A stretch of 64,000 nucleotides of DNA, taken from contig NZ_CP076443.1 in the NCBI RefSeq assembly GCF_018866345.1, forward strand, positions 457,501 through 521,500, read 5' to 3'. The stretch comes from Gemella sp. zg-570. Its GTDB lineage: Bacteria > Bacillota > Bacilli > Staphylococcales > Gemellaceae. The position numbers and the translations under genes were made by a program. The notes under the pieces are model-generated. The model saw nothing but the letters and a program-made list of their open reading frames with translations. It was not told the origin of the DNA and did not search any database. Below are positions 55,110 to 64,000 of the stretch, piece after piece (the first letter of the stretch is position 1; the number at the start of each line of letters is the position of its first letter).

Positions 55110-56414
55110 ATGGAAAAAATAATAGTAATAGGAGCAGGTTTAGCTGGAAGTGAAGCAGCTTGGCAAATAGCAGAAAGAGGTATTAAGGTTGAACTTTATG
55201 AAATGCGATCTAAAAAAATGACACCAGCCCACAAAACAAATAATTTTGCAGAATTAGTATGTTCTAATTCTCTTAGGGCAAATGGACTGACAAACGGAGT
55301 AGGATTATTAAAAGAAGAAATGCGTCGCATAAATTCATTAATTATTTCTTGTGCCGATGCTACACAAGTTCCAGCTGGAGGTGCTTTAGCAGTAGATAGG
55401 AAAAAATTTTCTGAAATGATAACAGAGAAAATAAAAAATCATTCTAACATCACAGTAATAGAAAAAGAAATTACTGAAATACCTAAGACAGACACTCCAG
55501 TAATTATAGCAACTGGTCCTTTAACATCCGATGCTTTAGCAGAAGAAATAAAAAAATATACAAAACAAACAGGACTTTATTTTTATGATGCGGCGGCACC
55601 TATTGTAGAAAAAGATTCGATAGATATGAATAAAGTTTACTTGAAATCTCGTTATGATAAAGGAGAGGCAGCCTATCTTAACTGCCCCATGACAAAAGAA
55701 GAATTTGAAGTATTTTATAATGAATTAATCAAGGCAGAAGTAGCCCCTTTAAAAGAATTTGAAAAAGAAATATATTTTGAAGGCTGTATGCCTTTTGAAG
55801 AAATGGCAAAGCGTGGAGAAAAAACTTTATTATTTGGACCTATGAAACCGGTAGGGTTAGAAGACCCAACTGGCAAAAGACCCTATGCAGTAGTTCAACT
55901 TCGTCAAGATAATTCTGAAGGAACACTTTATAATATAGTGGGTTTTCAAACTCATTTAAAATGGGGAGAACAAAAAAGAATAATAAATCTTATTCCAGGT
56001 TTAGAAAATGCAAATATTGTTCGTTATGGTGTTATGCACAGAAATACTTATTTAAACTCGCCAACACTTTTAAAAAGAACTTATCAATTAAGAGGGCAAG
56101 AAAATATTTATTTTGCAGGGCAAATGACAGGAGTAGAAGGTTATGTTGAAAGTGCCGCATCTGGTATTGTAGCAGCATTGAATGCCGTTAATAATTCTAA
56201 AGGTAAAGAAATAATTTTTCCAACTGAAACAATGATTGGAGCAATGGCAAATTATATCGTTGATAATACGAGTAAAAATTTTCAACCCATTAATGCAAAT
56301 TTCGGAATAATAAAACCTTTAGAAGAAAGAATAAAGGATAAAAAAGAAAAATATTCTAAGTATGCAGAACGTTCATTAGAAATTTTAAGTAAATTTTTAG
56401 AAAATATAGAATAA
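55110..56414 (+). CDS. trmFO: TrmFO, folate-dependent tRNA m5U54 methyltransferase
   Basis: This 434-residue flavoenzyme methylates U54 of tRNA using methylene-THF. The FAD site is [32 protein letters not shown] and [13 protein letters not shown] follow, with the reactive Cys. [18 protein letters not shown] is near the end. The ATG at 55110 follows AAGAGAG. The frame extends upstream only into thiI. Confidence 0.95.
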   Translation: MEKIIVIGAGLAGSEAAWQIAERGIKVELYEMRSKKMTPAHKTNNFAELVCSNSLRANGLTNGVGLLKEEMRRINSLIISCADATQVPAGGALAVDRKKFSEMITEKIKNHSNITVIEKEITEIPKTDTPVIIATGPLTSDALAEEIKKYTKQTGLYFYDAAAPIVEKDSIDMNKVYLKSRYDKGEAAYLNCPMTKEEFEVFYNELIKAEVAPLKEFEKEIYFEGCMPFEEMAKRGEKTLLFGPMKPVGLEDPTGKRPYAVVQLRQDNSEGTLYNIVGFQTHLKWGEQKRIINLIPGLENANIVRYGVMHRNTYLNSPTLLKRTYQLRGQENIYFAGQMTGVEGYVESAASGIVAALNAVNNSKGKEIIFPTETMIGAMANYIVDNTSKNFQPINANFGIIKPLEERIKDKKEKYSKYAERSLEILSKFLENIE

Positions 56415-56429
56415 ATATTTTAAAAATTA

Positions 56430-56458
56430 TTTACATTTTATATAAATAACTGTATAAT
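56430..56458 (+). promoter_or_regulatory. codY promoter
   Basis: TTTACA (56430-56435) and TATAAT (56453-56458) are spaced by 17 bp, upstream of codY. Confidence 0.75.
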
Positions 56459-56491
56459 CTTAGGGGAGTAAATTAATTATAGGAGGAGAAA

Positions 56492-57280
56492 ATGGCAAGT
56501 CTATTACAAAAAACTAGAAAAATAAGTGCTATTTTGCAAGAAGGAAGACATTCAAAAGTTGATTTTGAAGCAATGGCTATGAGACTTAGCGCAATTCTTG
56601 ACTCTGTTGTATATATTTTAGATAATGATGGAAAAATATTAGGTTATGATTCTAGTATTGATTACTCAAATGAGCGTCTTGATGATATGATAAAAACTGG
56701 ACGTGTAACAAATGATTATATCAATGCGGCTCTTAAAGTTTATTCTACTAAAGTTGACATACCTTTTAGACATGAACTTTCTATTTTTCCAATAGAAGAG
56801 GAAGAAAGATTTGACGGAAGAAGTTATACTGTAATTTTACCTGTTAGGGGTGCTGGCGAAAGACTTGGAACTCTTGTTATCGGTAAACTTGGAGAAAATT
56901 TTGAAGAAGATGATCTTGTTCTTGCTGAATATGCTTCAACGGTAGTAGGAATTGAAATATTACACGAAAATCAGGATAGAGAAAAAAATATTGCACGCGA
57001 TAAAGATTTAGTAGTTATGTCTATGAACTCACTATCTTATTCTGAAAAAGAAGCGGTTGAACATATTTTTAAAGAATTAGATGGTAAAGAAGGTTTATTA
57101 ATAGCTAGTAAGATAGCTGACAGAGTAGGGATTACTCGTTCAGTAATAGTAAACGCACTTAGAAAATTAGAAAGTGCTGGAATTATTGAATCGAAATCAC
57201 TGGGTATGAAAGGAACTTTTATAAAAGTGCAAAAAGATTATTTCCTAGAATACATACTCAGTGGAGAAGAATTAAAATAA
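56492..57280 (+). CDS. codY: CodY, GTP- and BCAA-sensing repressor
   Basis: This 262-residue global regulator of amino-acid and nutrient genes has an N-terminal GAF domain that senses branched-chain amino acids (SLLQKTRKISAILQ..., YINAALKVYSTKVDI) and a C-terminal winged helix: ASKIADRVGITRSVIVNALR and LESAGIIESKSLGMKGTFIK. GGAGGAG precedes the ATG. Here it is a single-gene unit, not part of the Bacillus codVWX operon. Confidence 0.96.
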   Translation: MASLLQKTRKISAILQEGRHSKVDFEAMAMRLSAILDSVVYILDNDGKILGYDSSIDYSNERLDDMIKTGRVTNDYINAALKVYSTKVDIPFRHELSIFPIEEEERFDGRSYTVILPVRGAGERLGTLVIGKLGENFEEDDLVLAEYASTVVGIEILHENQDREKNIARDKDLVVMSMNSLSYSEKEAVEHIFKELDGKEGLLIASKIADRVGITRSVIVNALRKLESAGIIESKSLGMKGTFIKVQKDYFLEYILSGEELK

Positions 57281-57290
57281 TAAAATAAAA

Positions 57291-57535
57291 GCGTAGACTA
57301 AGAGGTTATATATTAAAGTTTTTACAGGAAATAATTCTATAACTGAGAGAATTATAAAACTAGATATGTATTTTTAACTTATGAGTAATTGTATAAGCGC
57401 CGGTGAGTACAATCGTTTGATTTGCGTTAAAAATCAATTAAGGAGAGTTAAAAATTACTCTTGAACTTGGGTGGTACCACGAACTTATTCGTCCCTGTAA
57501 CAAATATTTGTTGCGGGGATTTTTATATTATAGAA
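57291..57535 (+). promoter_or_regulatory. T-box riboswitch of pheST
   Basis: A T-box leader lies between codY and pheS. The conserved T-box GGGTGGTACCACG is at 57469-57481. It is followed by a terminator hairpin (GTCCCTG... with ...CGGGGAT, 57491-57520) and a T-run. The UGGU would pair with an ACCA tRNA end, which fits tRNA-Phe. Uncharged tRNA would open the terminator. I did not fix the specifier codon with confidence. Confidence 0.92.
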
Positions 57536-57574
57536 AATAAATTAAAAAAAGAAATTTAAGAAGGAGAAATTTTA

Positions 57575-58597
57575 ATGAATTTAGAACAATTAAAAGAGGA
57601 ATATCAAAATTTAGTAAAAGAGATAAAAGATGAAAAATCACTTTATGATTTAAAAGTTAAGTTTTTAGGTAAAAAAGGTGCTTTGACTGAAATTATGAAA
57701 GGAGCAAAAAAATTATCTCCTGAAGAACGACCAGCTTTTGGTAAGGCTGTAAATGAAATTAAAGAATATATAAATAATAGTTTGGAAGAAACAAAAGAAT
57801 ATTTAATAAATAAAGCTACGGAAATGAAATTAGCAAGTGAAGAAATAGACGTAACCCTACCTTCTCGAAAAATAAATAGGGGAGGAATGAATCCTCTAAA
57901 CAAAGTTATTGAAGAAATAGAGGAATTATTTATATCTATGGGTTATTCTGTTGCTGAAGGACCAGAGGTAGAAACAGACCATTTTAATTTTGAAATGTTA
58001 AATTTACCTAAAAATCATCCAGCAAGAGATATGCAAGATTCATTTTATATAACTAATGAACTTTTAATGAGAACTCAAACATCTCCTGTACAAGCAAGAG
58101 AAATGTTAAAGGCAAAAGGTAAGGGACCAGTAAAAATTATTTGTCCAGGTAAAGTATTTAGACGTGATAATGACGATGCTACTCACTCACATCAATTTAC
58201 ACAAATAGAGGGATTAGTAGTTGATAAGAATATAAGTTTTTCTGACTTGAAAGGAACTTTAGAATATTTAATAAAATCAATTTTTGGAGAAAATAAAAAA
58301 ATTCGTTTGCGTCCTAGCTTTTTCCCATTTACTGAACCATCTGTTGAAGTAGATATTTCTTGGGGTAATGAAGATGATGAAGAAAACATAAAATGGTTAG
58401 AAATTTTAGGTGCAGGTATGGTACACCCCAACGTTTTAAAAATGGCAGGTTTTGATCCGGAAGTTTATTCAGGTTTTGCATTTGGAATGGGACCAGAACG
58501 TATCGCTATGTTGAAATATGGAATTTCTGATATAAGAAGTTTTTATACAAATGACGTAAGATTTTTAGAACAATTTGTTAGTAAAAGAAATGATTAA
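57575..58597 (+). CDS. pheS: Phenylalanyl-tRNA synthetase alpha subunit
   Basis: This 340-residue class II synthetase subunit has the coiled-coil N-terminus, [11 protein letters not shown], motif 2 ([22 protein letters not shown]) in its usual place, and motif 3 ([14 protein letters not shown]). It charges tRNA-Phe together with PheT. AAGGAGA precedes the ATG. Confidence 0.97.
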   Translation: MNLEQLKEEYQNLVKEIKDEKSLYDLKVKFLGKKGALTEIMKGAKKLSPEERPAFGKAVNEIKEYINNSLEETKEYLINKATEMKLASEEIDVTLPSRKINRGGMNPLNKVIEEIEELFISMGYSVAEGPEVETDHFNFEMLNLPKNHPARDMQDSFYITNELLMRTQTSPVQAREMLKAKGKGPVKIICPGKVFRRDNDDATHSHQFTQIEGLVVDKNISFSDLKGTLEYLIKSIFGENKKIRLRPSFFPFTEPSVEVDISWGNEDDEENIKWLEILGAGMVHPNVLKMAGFDPEVYSGFAFGMGPERIAMLKYGISDIRSFYTNDVRFLEQFVSKRND

Positions 58598-58610
58598 TTA
58601 GGAGGATAAT

Positions 58611-61001
58611 ATGTTACTTAGTTATAACTGGTTAAAAGAATTAATTGATATAGATGACAGTGTAGAAAAATTAGCTGATAAAATTACTCGTGGTGGTTTA
58701 GAAGTAGAAGAATTAATTAAATTAGATAAAGACCTATCAGGTTTAGTAGTAGGTTATGTAAAAGAAAAAGAAAAACATCCAGATGCAGAAAAATTAAATA
58801 TTTGTAGCGTAGATGTAGGTGATGAAGTATTACAAATAGTATGTGGAGCAGCCAACGTATCAAAAGGTCAATATGTTATAGTAGCAAAAGTAGGAGCAAA
58901 ACTACCAGGTTTAAAAATAAAAAAAGCTAAACTTCGTGGCGTTGAATCACAAGGTATGATATGTTCTTTAAAAGAATTAGGTTTATCTAACTCAGTAGTT
59001 CCTAAAAATTCTCAAGAAGGAATATATGTTTTTAATAAGCCTATTCAAGTTGGTAGTGATGTTATAGAATTATTAGGTTTAAATGATACAATAATTGATA
59101 TTTCTATCACACCAAATAGGGCAGATGCTTTGAGTATACGTGGAATTGTTTATGAAGTTGCTACACTCTATAATAAAAAATCAAATTTCAAAGAAATTTT
59201 AAATAATGAAAATTATCCTGCAACAAACTTAAATATAGAAATAGAAAGTGAAAATTGTTTATCTTATTGTGGGCAAATAGTAAATAATATAAAAATAGAA
59301 GAATCTCCACTTTGGTTGCAATCAAAATTAATGAGAGCAGGCATAAGACCTATTAATAATATTGTTGATATTACTAATTATGTTTTATTAGAATATGGTC
59401 AACCTATGCACGCTTTTGACAAAAATCTTTTAGGTGAAAAAATTTTAGTTCGTAATGCTAAAGAAAATGAAAAAATAATCACTCTAGATGGAGAAGAAAG
59501 AGAACTACTAGCAACAGACTTAGTTATTACAGACGGTACTCTTCCAGTAGCCTTAGCAGGAGTAATGGGCGGAGCAGATACAGAAATATCAGAAAAAACA
59601 ACAAGTATTGTGCTAGAGTCTGCATATTTTTCTCCATTATCTGTAAGAAAAACTTCAGCATATCATAATTTAAGAAGCGAATCTTCAACACGTTTTGAAA
59701 AAGGAATAGATACAAAATTACAATTACTAGCACTGGGAAGAGCAGTGGAGTTAATAAAAGAATTATGCCCTGAGGCAAGTCCAGAAAAAATTGTAGCACT
59801 AGAAAAAGAAAATAAAGAAAATGAAATAGTAGTAACTACTGCATACATAAATAATTATATAGGTATAAAACTTACAACAAAAGAAATAGCAGATATACTT
59901 TTATTACTAAATTTTGTTGTGAAAATAAATGAAGAAGAATTAATAATTACAGTTCCGACAAGAAGACCTGATATAACAATCAAGCAAGATATAGCAGAAG
60001 AAGTTGCTAGATTATACGGCTATGATAATATACCTTCAAGCCTACCAAAATTTTCTAATTCAACTAAGGGTGGTTTAACATACAAACAAAATTTAGTGCG
60101 TGAGATAAGAAAATTATATGTGAATTTAGGATTTTCAGACACAATAAATTACTCTTTAGTATCAGATAAAGAAGCCAGTCAATTTACATTGGCAAAAAAA
60201 GAAAAAGTTTCTCTACTAATGCCAATGTCAGAAAATCACTCAACGCTTCGTCAAACTTTGTTATCAGGATTATTAAATACGGTAGTTTATAACAAGGCAC
60301 GTCGTAATGAAAATTTAAAATTACTTGAAATAGGTAAGGTATTTTTTGGCAGTGGTGATGACAATGTTCAACCACAAGAAGAACTATATATAGCTGGTGC
60401 TATAACTGGTAAAGAACAAGTAACTAAGTGGCTAAAAGAAGAAAGAAAAATAGATTTTTATGACCTTAAATCCTATTTAGAATTATTATTTGTAAAATTA
60501 GGATTGCAAGAAAATATTTCCTACCAAAAAGCAAATATAGATTTAATGCATCCAGGTCGAACAGCAAAAGTTTTTTATAATGATGAAGAAATAGGGTTTA
60601 TTGGAGAAATACATCCTACTTATGCTAGAGATTTAGACTTAGAAGAAACTTATGTTTTTGAAATTAATTTGGATAAGATACTATCTAACGATAAAGTTAA
60701 ACCAACTTATTTTGAAATTTCTAAATATCCTCGTGTAAGTCGTGATATTGCCATGTTGATTGATGAAAAAGATGAATTTAAAAATATTGAAAACTTAATT
60801 AAAAATATTCCTAATAAATTAATTACGAATATAGAACTATTTGATATTTATCAAGGAATAGGTTTACCAAGTGGGAAAAAATCTATAGCTATAACAGTAT
60901 TTTATAATGATAAAGAAAAAACTTTAACAGAAGAAGAAATAACAAAAGTTCATAGCCAAGTAATAGATGAATTAGTAAAATATGGTGTAACAATAAGATA
61001 A
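58611..61001 (+). CDS. pheT: Phenylalanyl-tRNA synthetase beta subunit
   Basis: This 796-residue subunit has an EMAP-like tRNA-binding domain (residues about 40-150), B3/B4 editing domains (about 205-370: RAGIRPINNIVDITNYVLLE), the B5 domain, the pseudo-catalytic core and a C-terminal anticodon-binding FDX domain (SKYPRVSRDIAMLID). It lies 13 bp after pheS with AGGAGGAT. Confidence 0.97.
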   Translation: MLLSYNWLKELIDIDDSVEKLADKITRGGLEVEELIKLDKDLSGLVVGYVKEKEKHPDAEKLNICSVDVGDEVLQIVCGAANVSKGQYVIVAKVGAKLPGLKIKKAKLRGVESQGMICSLKELGLSNSVVPKNSQEGIYVFNKPIQVGSDVIELLGLNDTIIDISITPNRADALSIRGIVYEVATLYNKKSNFKEILNNENYPATNLNIEIESENCLSYCGQIVNNIKIEESPLWLQSKLMRAGIRPINNIVDITNYVLLEYGQPMHAFDKNLLGEKILVRNAKENEKIITLDGEERELLATDLVITDGTLPVALAGVMGGADTEISEKTTSIVLESAYFSPLSVRKTSAYHNLRSESSTRFEKGIDTKLQLLALGRAVELIKELCPEASPEKIVALEKENKENEIVVTTAYINNYIGIKLTTKEIADILLLLNFVVKINEEELIITVPTRRPDITIKQDIAEEVARLYGYDNIPSSLPKFSNSTKGGLTYKQNLVREIRKLYVNLGFSDTINYSLVSDKEASQFTLAKKEKVSLLMPMSENHSTLRQTLLSGLLNTVVYNKARRNENLKLLEIGKVFFGSGDDNVQPQEELYIAGAITGKEQVTKWLKEERKIDFYDLKSYLELLFVKLGLQENISYQKANIDLMHPGRTAKVFYNDEEIGFIGEIHPTYARDLDLEETYVFEINLDKILSNDKVKPTYFEISKYPRVSRDIAMLIDEKDEFKNIENLIKNIPNKLITNIELFDIYQGIGLPSGKKSIAITVFYNDKEKTLTEEEITKVHSQVIDELVKYGVTIR

Positions 61002-61013
61002 GAGGAAAAGTAT

Positions 61014-61607
61014 ATGACGATATTTTTATTACTCTTATTATCATACTTGCTTGGTTCTATACCATTTGCTTTGATAATAGGAAAAATATTTTTTAACAAA
61101 GATATTAGAAATATGGGTAGTGGAAATTTAGGTACAACCAATATGATAAGAAATCTTGGTAAAAAAGCAGGACTTGCAGTTTTTTTCTTAGATTTTTTAA
61201 AGGGCATTCTTAGTTTAATTATTGCCAATAAAATTTTAGGAGACGTAACCTATCTAACCTTATTTGGAGCTTTTGCGATGATAGGTCATATTTTTCCTAT
61301 ATTTGCTAACTTCAAAGGTGGCAAGGCTGTTGCGACAGGTTCATCTGTATTCGTGTATCTTTATCCTTATCTAGCCTTAGCCCTAATAATAATATTTTTT
61401 ATAAATTTATTTATAACGGGCTATGTATCTCTTGGAAGTATTATAATTTCTTTTTTAGGAGCCTTATATATAGGAATATTTGGTGTAGGACTTGATAGAT
61501 ACATAATGGTATTTATGTGTATGTTCATAATATATATGCACAAGGATAATGTTATTAGAATAATTAAGGGAACAGAAAATATTTCAAAATTAAAAATAAA
61601 AAAATAA
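61014..61607 (+). CDS. plsY: PlsY, acyl-phosphate glycerol-3-phosphate acyltransferase
   Basis: This 197-residue membrane enzyme makes lysophosphatidic acid. The three motifs are SYLLGSIPFALI, MGSGNLGTTNMIRNLG and FKGGKAVATGSSV. About six helices. It starts 12 bp after pheT and may share its transcript. Confidence 0.95.
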   Translation: MTIFLLLLLSYLLGSIPFALIIGKIFFNKDIRNMGSGNLGTTNMIRNLGKKAGLAVFFLDFLKGILSLIIANKILGDVTYLTLFGAFAMIGHIFPIFANFKGGKAVATGSSVFVYLYPYLALALIIIFFINLFITGYVSLGSIIISFLGALYIGIFGVGLDRYIMVFMCMFIIYMHKDNVIRIIKGTENISKLKIKK

Positions 61608-61651
61608 ATTTTATTATAAATATTTGATTATAAAAATATTAAGGAGATGTA

Positions 61652-62503
61652 ATGACTTATATAATTGACGGAAAAAAAATAGCAAGTGAAATAAGAAATG
61701 AAATAAAAAATCAAACACAGATTTTACTTGATAGGGGAATAGTACCAACTTTAGCAGTAATATTAGTAGGAGATAATAGAGCCTCAAGAAGTTATGTAAA
61801 TTCTAAGCACAGAGCATGCTTAGAAAATAAAATAAATTCTGTGAAAATAGAACTTGCAGAAAATATTTCTGAGGAAAATCTTTTGCAAGAAATAGAAAAA
61901 TTAAATAATGATAATTCTGTGCATGGTATTTTAGTTCAGTTACCCCTACCTAAACATATTAATTCAGAAAAAATATTAGAAGCTATAACCATAGAAAAAG
62001 ATGTTGATGGTTTTAATCCTATAAACGTAGGAAAATTAACGCTAGGCACTGCAGAACTTATTCCATGTACGCCGTTAGGAATAATGAGTTTAATAGAAAG
62101 TGTAGAAGAAAATATAGAAGGGAAAAATGCTTTAGTTATAGGTAGAAGTAATATTGTTGGCAAACCAGTTGCTAGTTTGTTACTTCAAAAAAATGCAACA
62201 GTAACGATAGCACACTCAAAAACTAAAAATTTATCAGAATTAATAGCAAGGGCAGATATTATTGTATCTTGCGTGGGGATAGCACATTTCTTAACAGATG
62301 AATATAATTATAAAAACACAGCAACTGTTATAGATGTAGGAAATAATTATAAAGATGATAAATTAGTAGGCGATGTTGATTTTGAAAAAGTTAAAGAAAA
62401 AGTAAAACATATATCTCCTGTTCCTGGTGGTGTCGGACCAATGACGATAACTATGTTAATGTATAATACTATACTGGCACAGAAAGTTCAGAATAATAAA
62501 TAA
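61652..62503 (+). CDS. folD: FolD, methylenetetrahydrofolate dehydrogenase/cyclohydrolase
   Basis: This 283-residue bifunctional enzyme of one-carbon metabolism has SRSYVNSKHRAC (catalytic Lys), VHGILVQLPLPKH, the NADP site VIGRSNIVGKPVA and the final PVPGGVGPMTITML. AAGGAGATG precedes the ATG. Confidence 0.96.
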   Translation: MTYIIDGKKIASEIRNEIKNQTQILLDRGIVPTLAVILVGDNRASRSYVNSKHRACLENKINSVKIELAENISEENLLQEIEKLNNDNSVHGILVQLPLPKHINSEKILEAITIEKDVDGFNPINVGKLTLGTAELIPCTPLGIMSLIESVEENIEGKNALVIGRSNIVGKPVASLLLQKNATVTIAHSKTKNLSELIARADIIVSCVGIAHFLTDEYNYKNTATVIDVGNNYKDDKLVGDVDFEKVKEKVKHISPVPGGVGPMTITMLMYNTILAQKVQNNK

Positions 62504-62511
62504 AAATTAAT

Positions 62512-62541
62512 CGGCAGAAACCCATATATGTACTTCTGTCG
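62512..62541. other. Near-perfect palindrome after folD
   Basis: CGGCAGAA (62512-62519) faces TTCTGTCG (62534-62541) with one wobble, around a second palindrome CATATATG. No T-run follows. It may be a weak transcription stop or a regulator site. Confidence 0.4.
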
Positions 62542-62649
62542 TACGTAAAATATAGAAACAAACTATTGAAATTTTAAAATTTTTATGATATTATACATCA
62601 GTAGGATAAAAAAAGAAATGATAAGTGCTAGGTTAGAACATAAGGCAAA

Positions 62650-62844
62650 ATGTACAATAAAAAATTAATTTCATTTTTAGCGGTTGCAGGATTAGTTGTT
62701 ACAGGATGTTATAGTCAAAGTAGCAATCAAAAAACAACTACACTAGTAAAAGAAGTAAAAACAATTACTTCAGAAGATTTTACAAAAGCATTAACTGATA
62801 TGAGCTATCAACTTGTTGACACTTTATTTTATATTAAAATATAA
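62650..62844 (+). CDS. Small lipoprotein, possibly a truncated rhodanese
   Basis: This 64-residue lipoprotein has a signal peptide with a VTGC lipobox (Cys20). After a short linker, KTITSEDFTKALTDMSYQLVDT resembles the first strand and helix of rhodanese domains (normally followed by VDVR and the Cys loop). It then stops, so it may be the 5' fragment of a rhodanese lipoprotein. The ribosome site is weak (AAGG about 6 bp upstream). Confidence 0.45.
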   Translation: MYNKKLISFLAVAGLVVTGCYSQSSNQKTTTLVKEVKTITSEDFTKALTDMSYQLVDTLFYIKI

Positions 62845-62949
62845 TGTTAAAATTGAATTTATATATTATTATGTAATTATTTATATTATTTTATTAAACA
62901 CTTTGCAATTTTTAAAATTATTTACTATTAAGAAAATTAAATAATAGTA

Positions 62950-62978
62950 TTGACAATAAATATATATAGTGATATACT
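62950..62978 (+). promoter_or_regulatory. Promoter of the metN leader
   Basis: TTGACA (62950-62955) and TATACT (62973-62978) are spaced by 17 bp and lie just before the T-box leader. Confidence 0.8.
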
Positions 62979-62994
62979 TTTCATTAATATTAGA

Positions 62995-63235
62995 CAGAAG
63001 CATTGATGAGTAGCATATAGAATATTTAAAGAGAGCATACGTTTGCTGAGAGTATGTAATATGAAATTTGTGAATATGGTCTATGTTTGTCAATAGAGTA
63101 AGCAATTAAAATTAGTGAACTTTATTCGTTGTGCCACGTTATAGGCAAAGGCTATGTTAGTAGCTGAAGTAAAAATCAAGGTGGTACCGCGTTTTGACGC
63201 CCTTATTGTATATGCAATAAGGGTGTTTTTATTTT
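62995..63235 (+). promoter_or_regulatory. T-box riboswitch of the methionine transporter
   Basis: This leader has the T-box AAGGTGGTACCGCG (63178-63191) and a terminator hairpin (63197-63208 with 63215-63226) with a T-run. UGGU would pair with an ACCA tRNA end. An ATG that could be the methionine specifier lies near 63059-63063 (GTAATATGAAA). The gene behind it is metN, which fits tRNA-Met sensing. Confidence 0.9.
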
Positions 63236-63260
63236 TATAATATTGAAAAGGAGAAATACA

Positions 63261-64000
63261 ATGACAAAAAAATCAATTATAGAGTTAAAAAATGTAAATA
63301 AAATCTATAAAAATAATGTTCATGCAATTAAAAATATAGACTTGAATGTCGAAAAAGGAGATATTTATGGAATAATAGGTTACTCAGGTGCAGGAAAATC
63401 TACATTAATCAGATTATTAAATGGTCTTGAAACTGCAACAGACGGTCAAGTTATTGTTTTGGGAGAAGATTTTGGAAAAATCAGTAATGAGAAACGTCGT
63501 CTAAAAAGACAAAATATTGGAATGATTTTTCAACATTTCAATTTACTTTGGAGCAGAACTGTTGCAGAAAATATTGAATTTCCTTTAGAAATTTTAGGAG
63601 TTGCTAAAGATGAAAGAAAAAAAAGAGTTGATGAACTTGTAAAACTTGTAGGTTTAGAAGATAGAAAAGATAATTATCCATCTCAATTATCTGGAGGACA
63701 AAAACAACGCGTTGGTATAGCGAGAGCCTTGGCAGGTAATCCTAAAATTTTACTTTGTGATGAAGCAACAAGTGCATTAGACCCTGAAACAACAGCTGAT
63801 GTATTAGAATTAATTAATGAAATTCATAAAAAAATAAATATTACAGTTGTTTTAATAACGCATGAAATGAATGTAGTAAAAACTATCTGCACTAAAGTTG
63901 CAGTAATAGACAATGGTGAAATTGTAGAATCTGGTTTAGTGTATGATGTATTTTATAAACCGCAACAAGAAGTTACAAAACGCTTCTTAAAACAAACAGC
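63261..64000 (+). CDS. metN: MetN, methionine ABC transporter ATPase (5' part)
   Basis: The first 246 codons of a methionine importer ATPase; the gene runs past the window end (family length about 340). Walker A is GYSGAGKST, Q-loop FQHFNLLWSRTV, signature LSGGQKQRVGIARAL, Walker B ILLCDEATSALDPETT, switch His LITHEM. The wording NLLWSRTVAENI is typical of MetN. AAGGAG precedes the ATG. MetI and MetQ should follow outside the window. Confidence 0.93.
   Translation, partial: MTKKSIIELKNVNKIYKNNVHAIKNIDLNVEKGDIYGIIGYSGAGKSTLIRLLNGLETATDGQVIVLGEDFGKISNEKRRLKRQNIGMIFQHFNLLWSRTVAENIEFPLEILGVAKDERKKRVDELVKLVGLEDRKDNYPSQLSGGQKQRVGIARALAGNPKILLCDEATSALDPETTADVLELINEIHKKINITVVLITHEMNVVKTICTKVAVIDNGEIVESGLVYDVFYKPQQEVTKRFLKQT

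Overview
The window comes from an AT-rich, low-GC Gram-positive bacterium of the Bacilli, most likely Gemella or a close relative. This is inference from gene content. The zinc operon (adcRCBA) and the mevalonate operon are laid out as in streptococci. The recU-PBP1, yqeG-yqeH-yhbY-nadD-yqeK-rsfS-yqeM, codY, trmFO and thiI loci look like those of Bacillales. No rRNA, tRNA or CRISPR array was seen.

Layout. 1-3.9 kb: the 3' end of menA, a decayed glycosyltransferase and a large membrane glycosyltransferase-like protein. 4.1-7.6 kb (minus): adcR-adcC-adcB-adcA zinc uptake, with an AdcR operator on the promoter. 7.7-12.0 kb: flavodoxin and a yclNOPQ-like siderophore importer behind a perfect 7-1-7 Fur box. 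12.06-13.64 kb: a dead IS150-type element sitting inside the importer's terminator. 13.7-15.7 kb: a HaeIII-type (GGCC) restriction-modification system. 15.8-19.4 kb: mvaK1-mvaD-mvaK2-fni, which make isoprenoid precursors. 19.7-26.1 kb: a class A beta-lactamase-like protein, two class A PBPs and recU. 26.3-34.8 kb: prfB (no frameshift site), pepF, psd and the yqe cluster, including a YqeK-ASCH fusion. 34.9-36.4 kb: yutD and a carboxypeptidase-like protein without catalytic motifs.

36.5-43.6 kb is a decayed integrative mobilizable element, all on the minus strand. It holds a broken replication initiator, a broken MobA/MobL relaxase, an intact Eco47II-type (GGNCC) restriction-modification system with its own control protein, a cargo group (Xre regulator, micro-ORF, PH-like protein, interrupted secreted protein) and a frameshifted large serine recombinase. 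Two diverged copies of a 218-bp sequence flank the cargo group. The element abuts a 5'-truncated, multiply interrupted anaerobic ribonucleotide reductase gene (nrdD).

45.2-64 kb is mostly core: a two-component system, a purine/xanthine permease cut by a stop codon, yceD-rpmF, DUF554, cmk-plsC-thioesterase, cysteine desulfurase-thiI, trmFO, codY, a T-box with pheST, plsY, folD, a small lipoprotein, and a second T-box ahead of metN, which runs off the end.

Main themes: metal control (Zn by AdcR, Fe by Fur), two restriction systems with related GC-rich targets, envelope synthesis, and gene decay concentrated in accessory loci.
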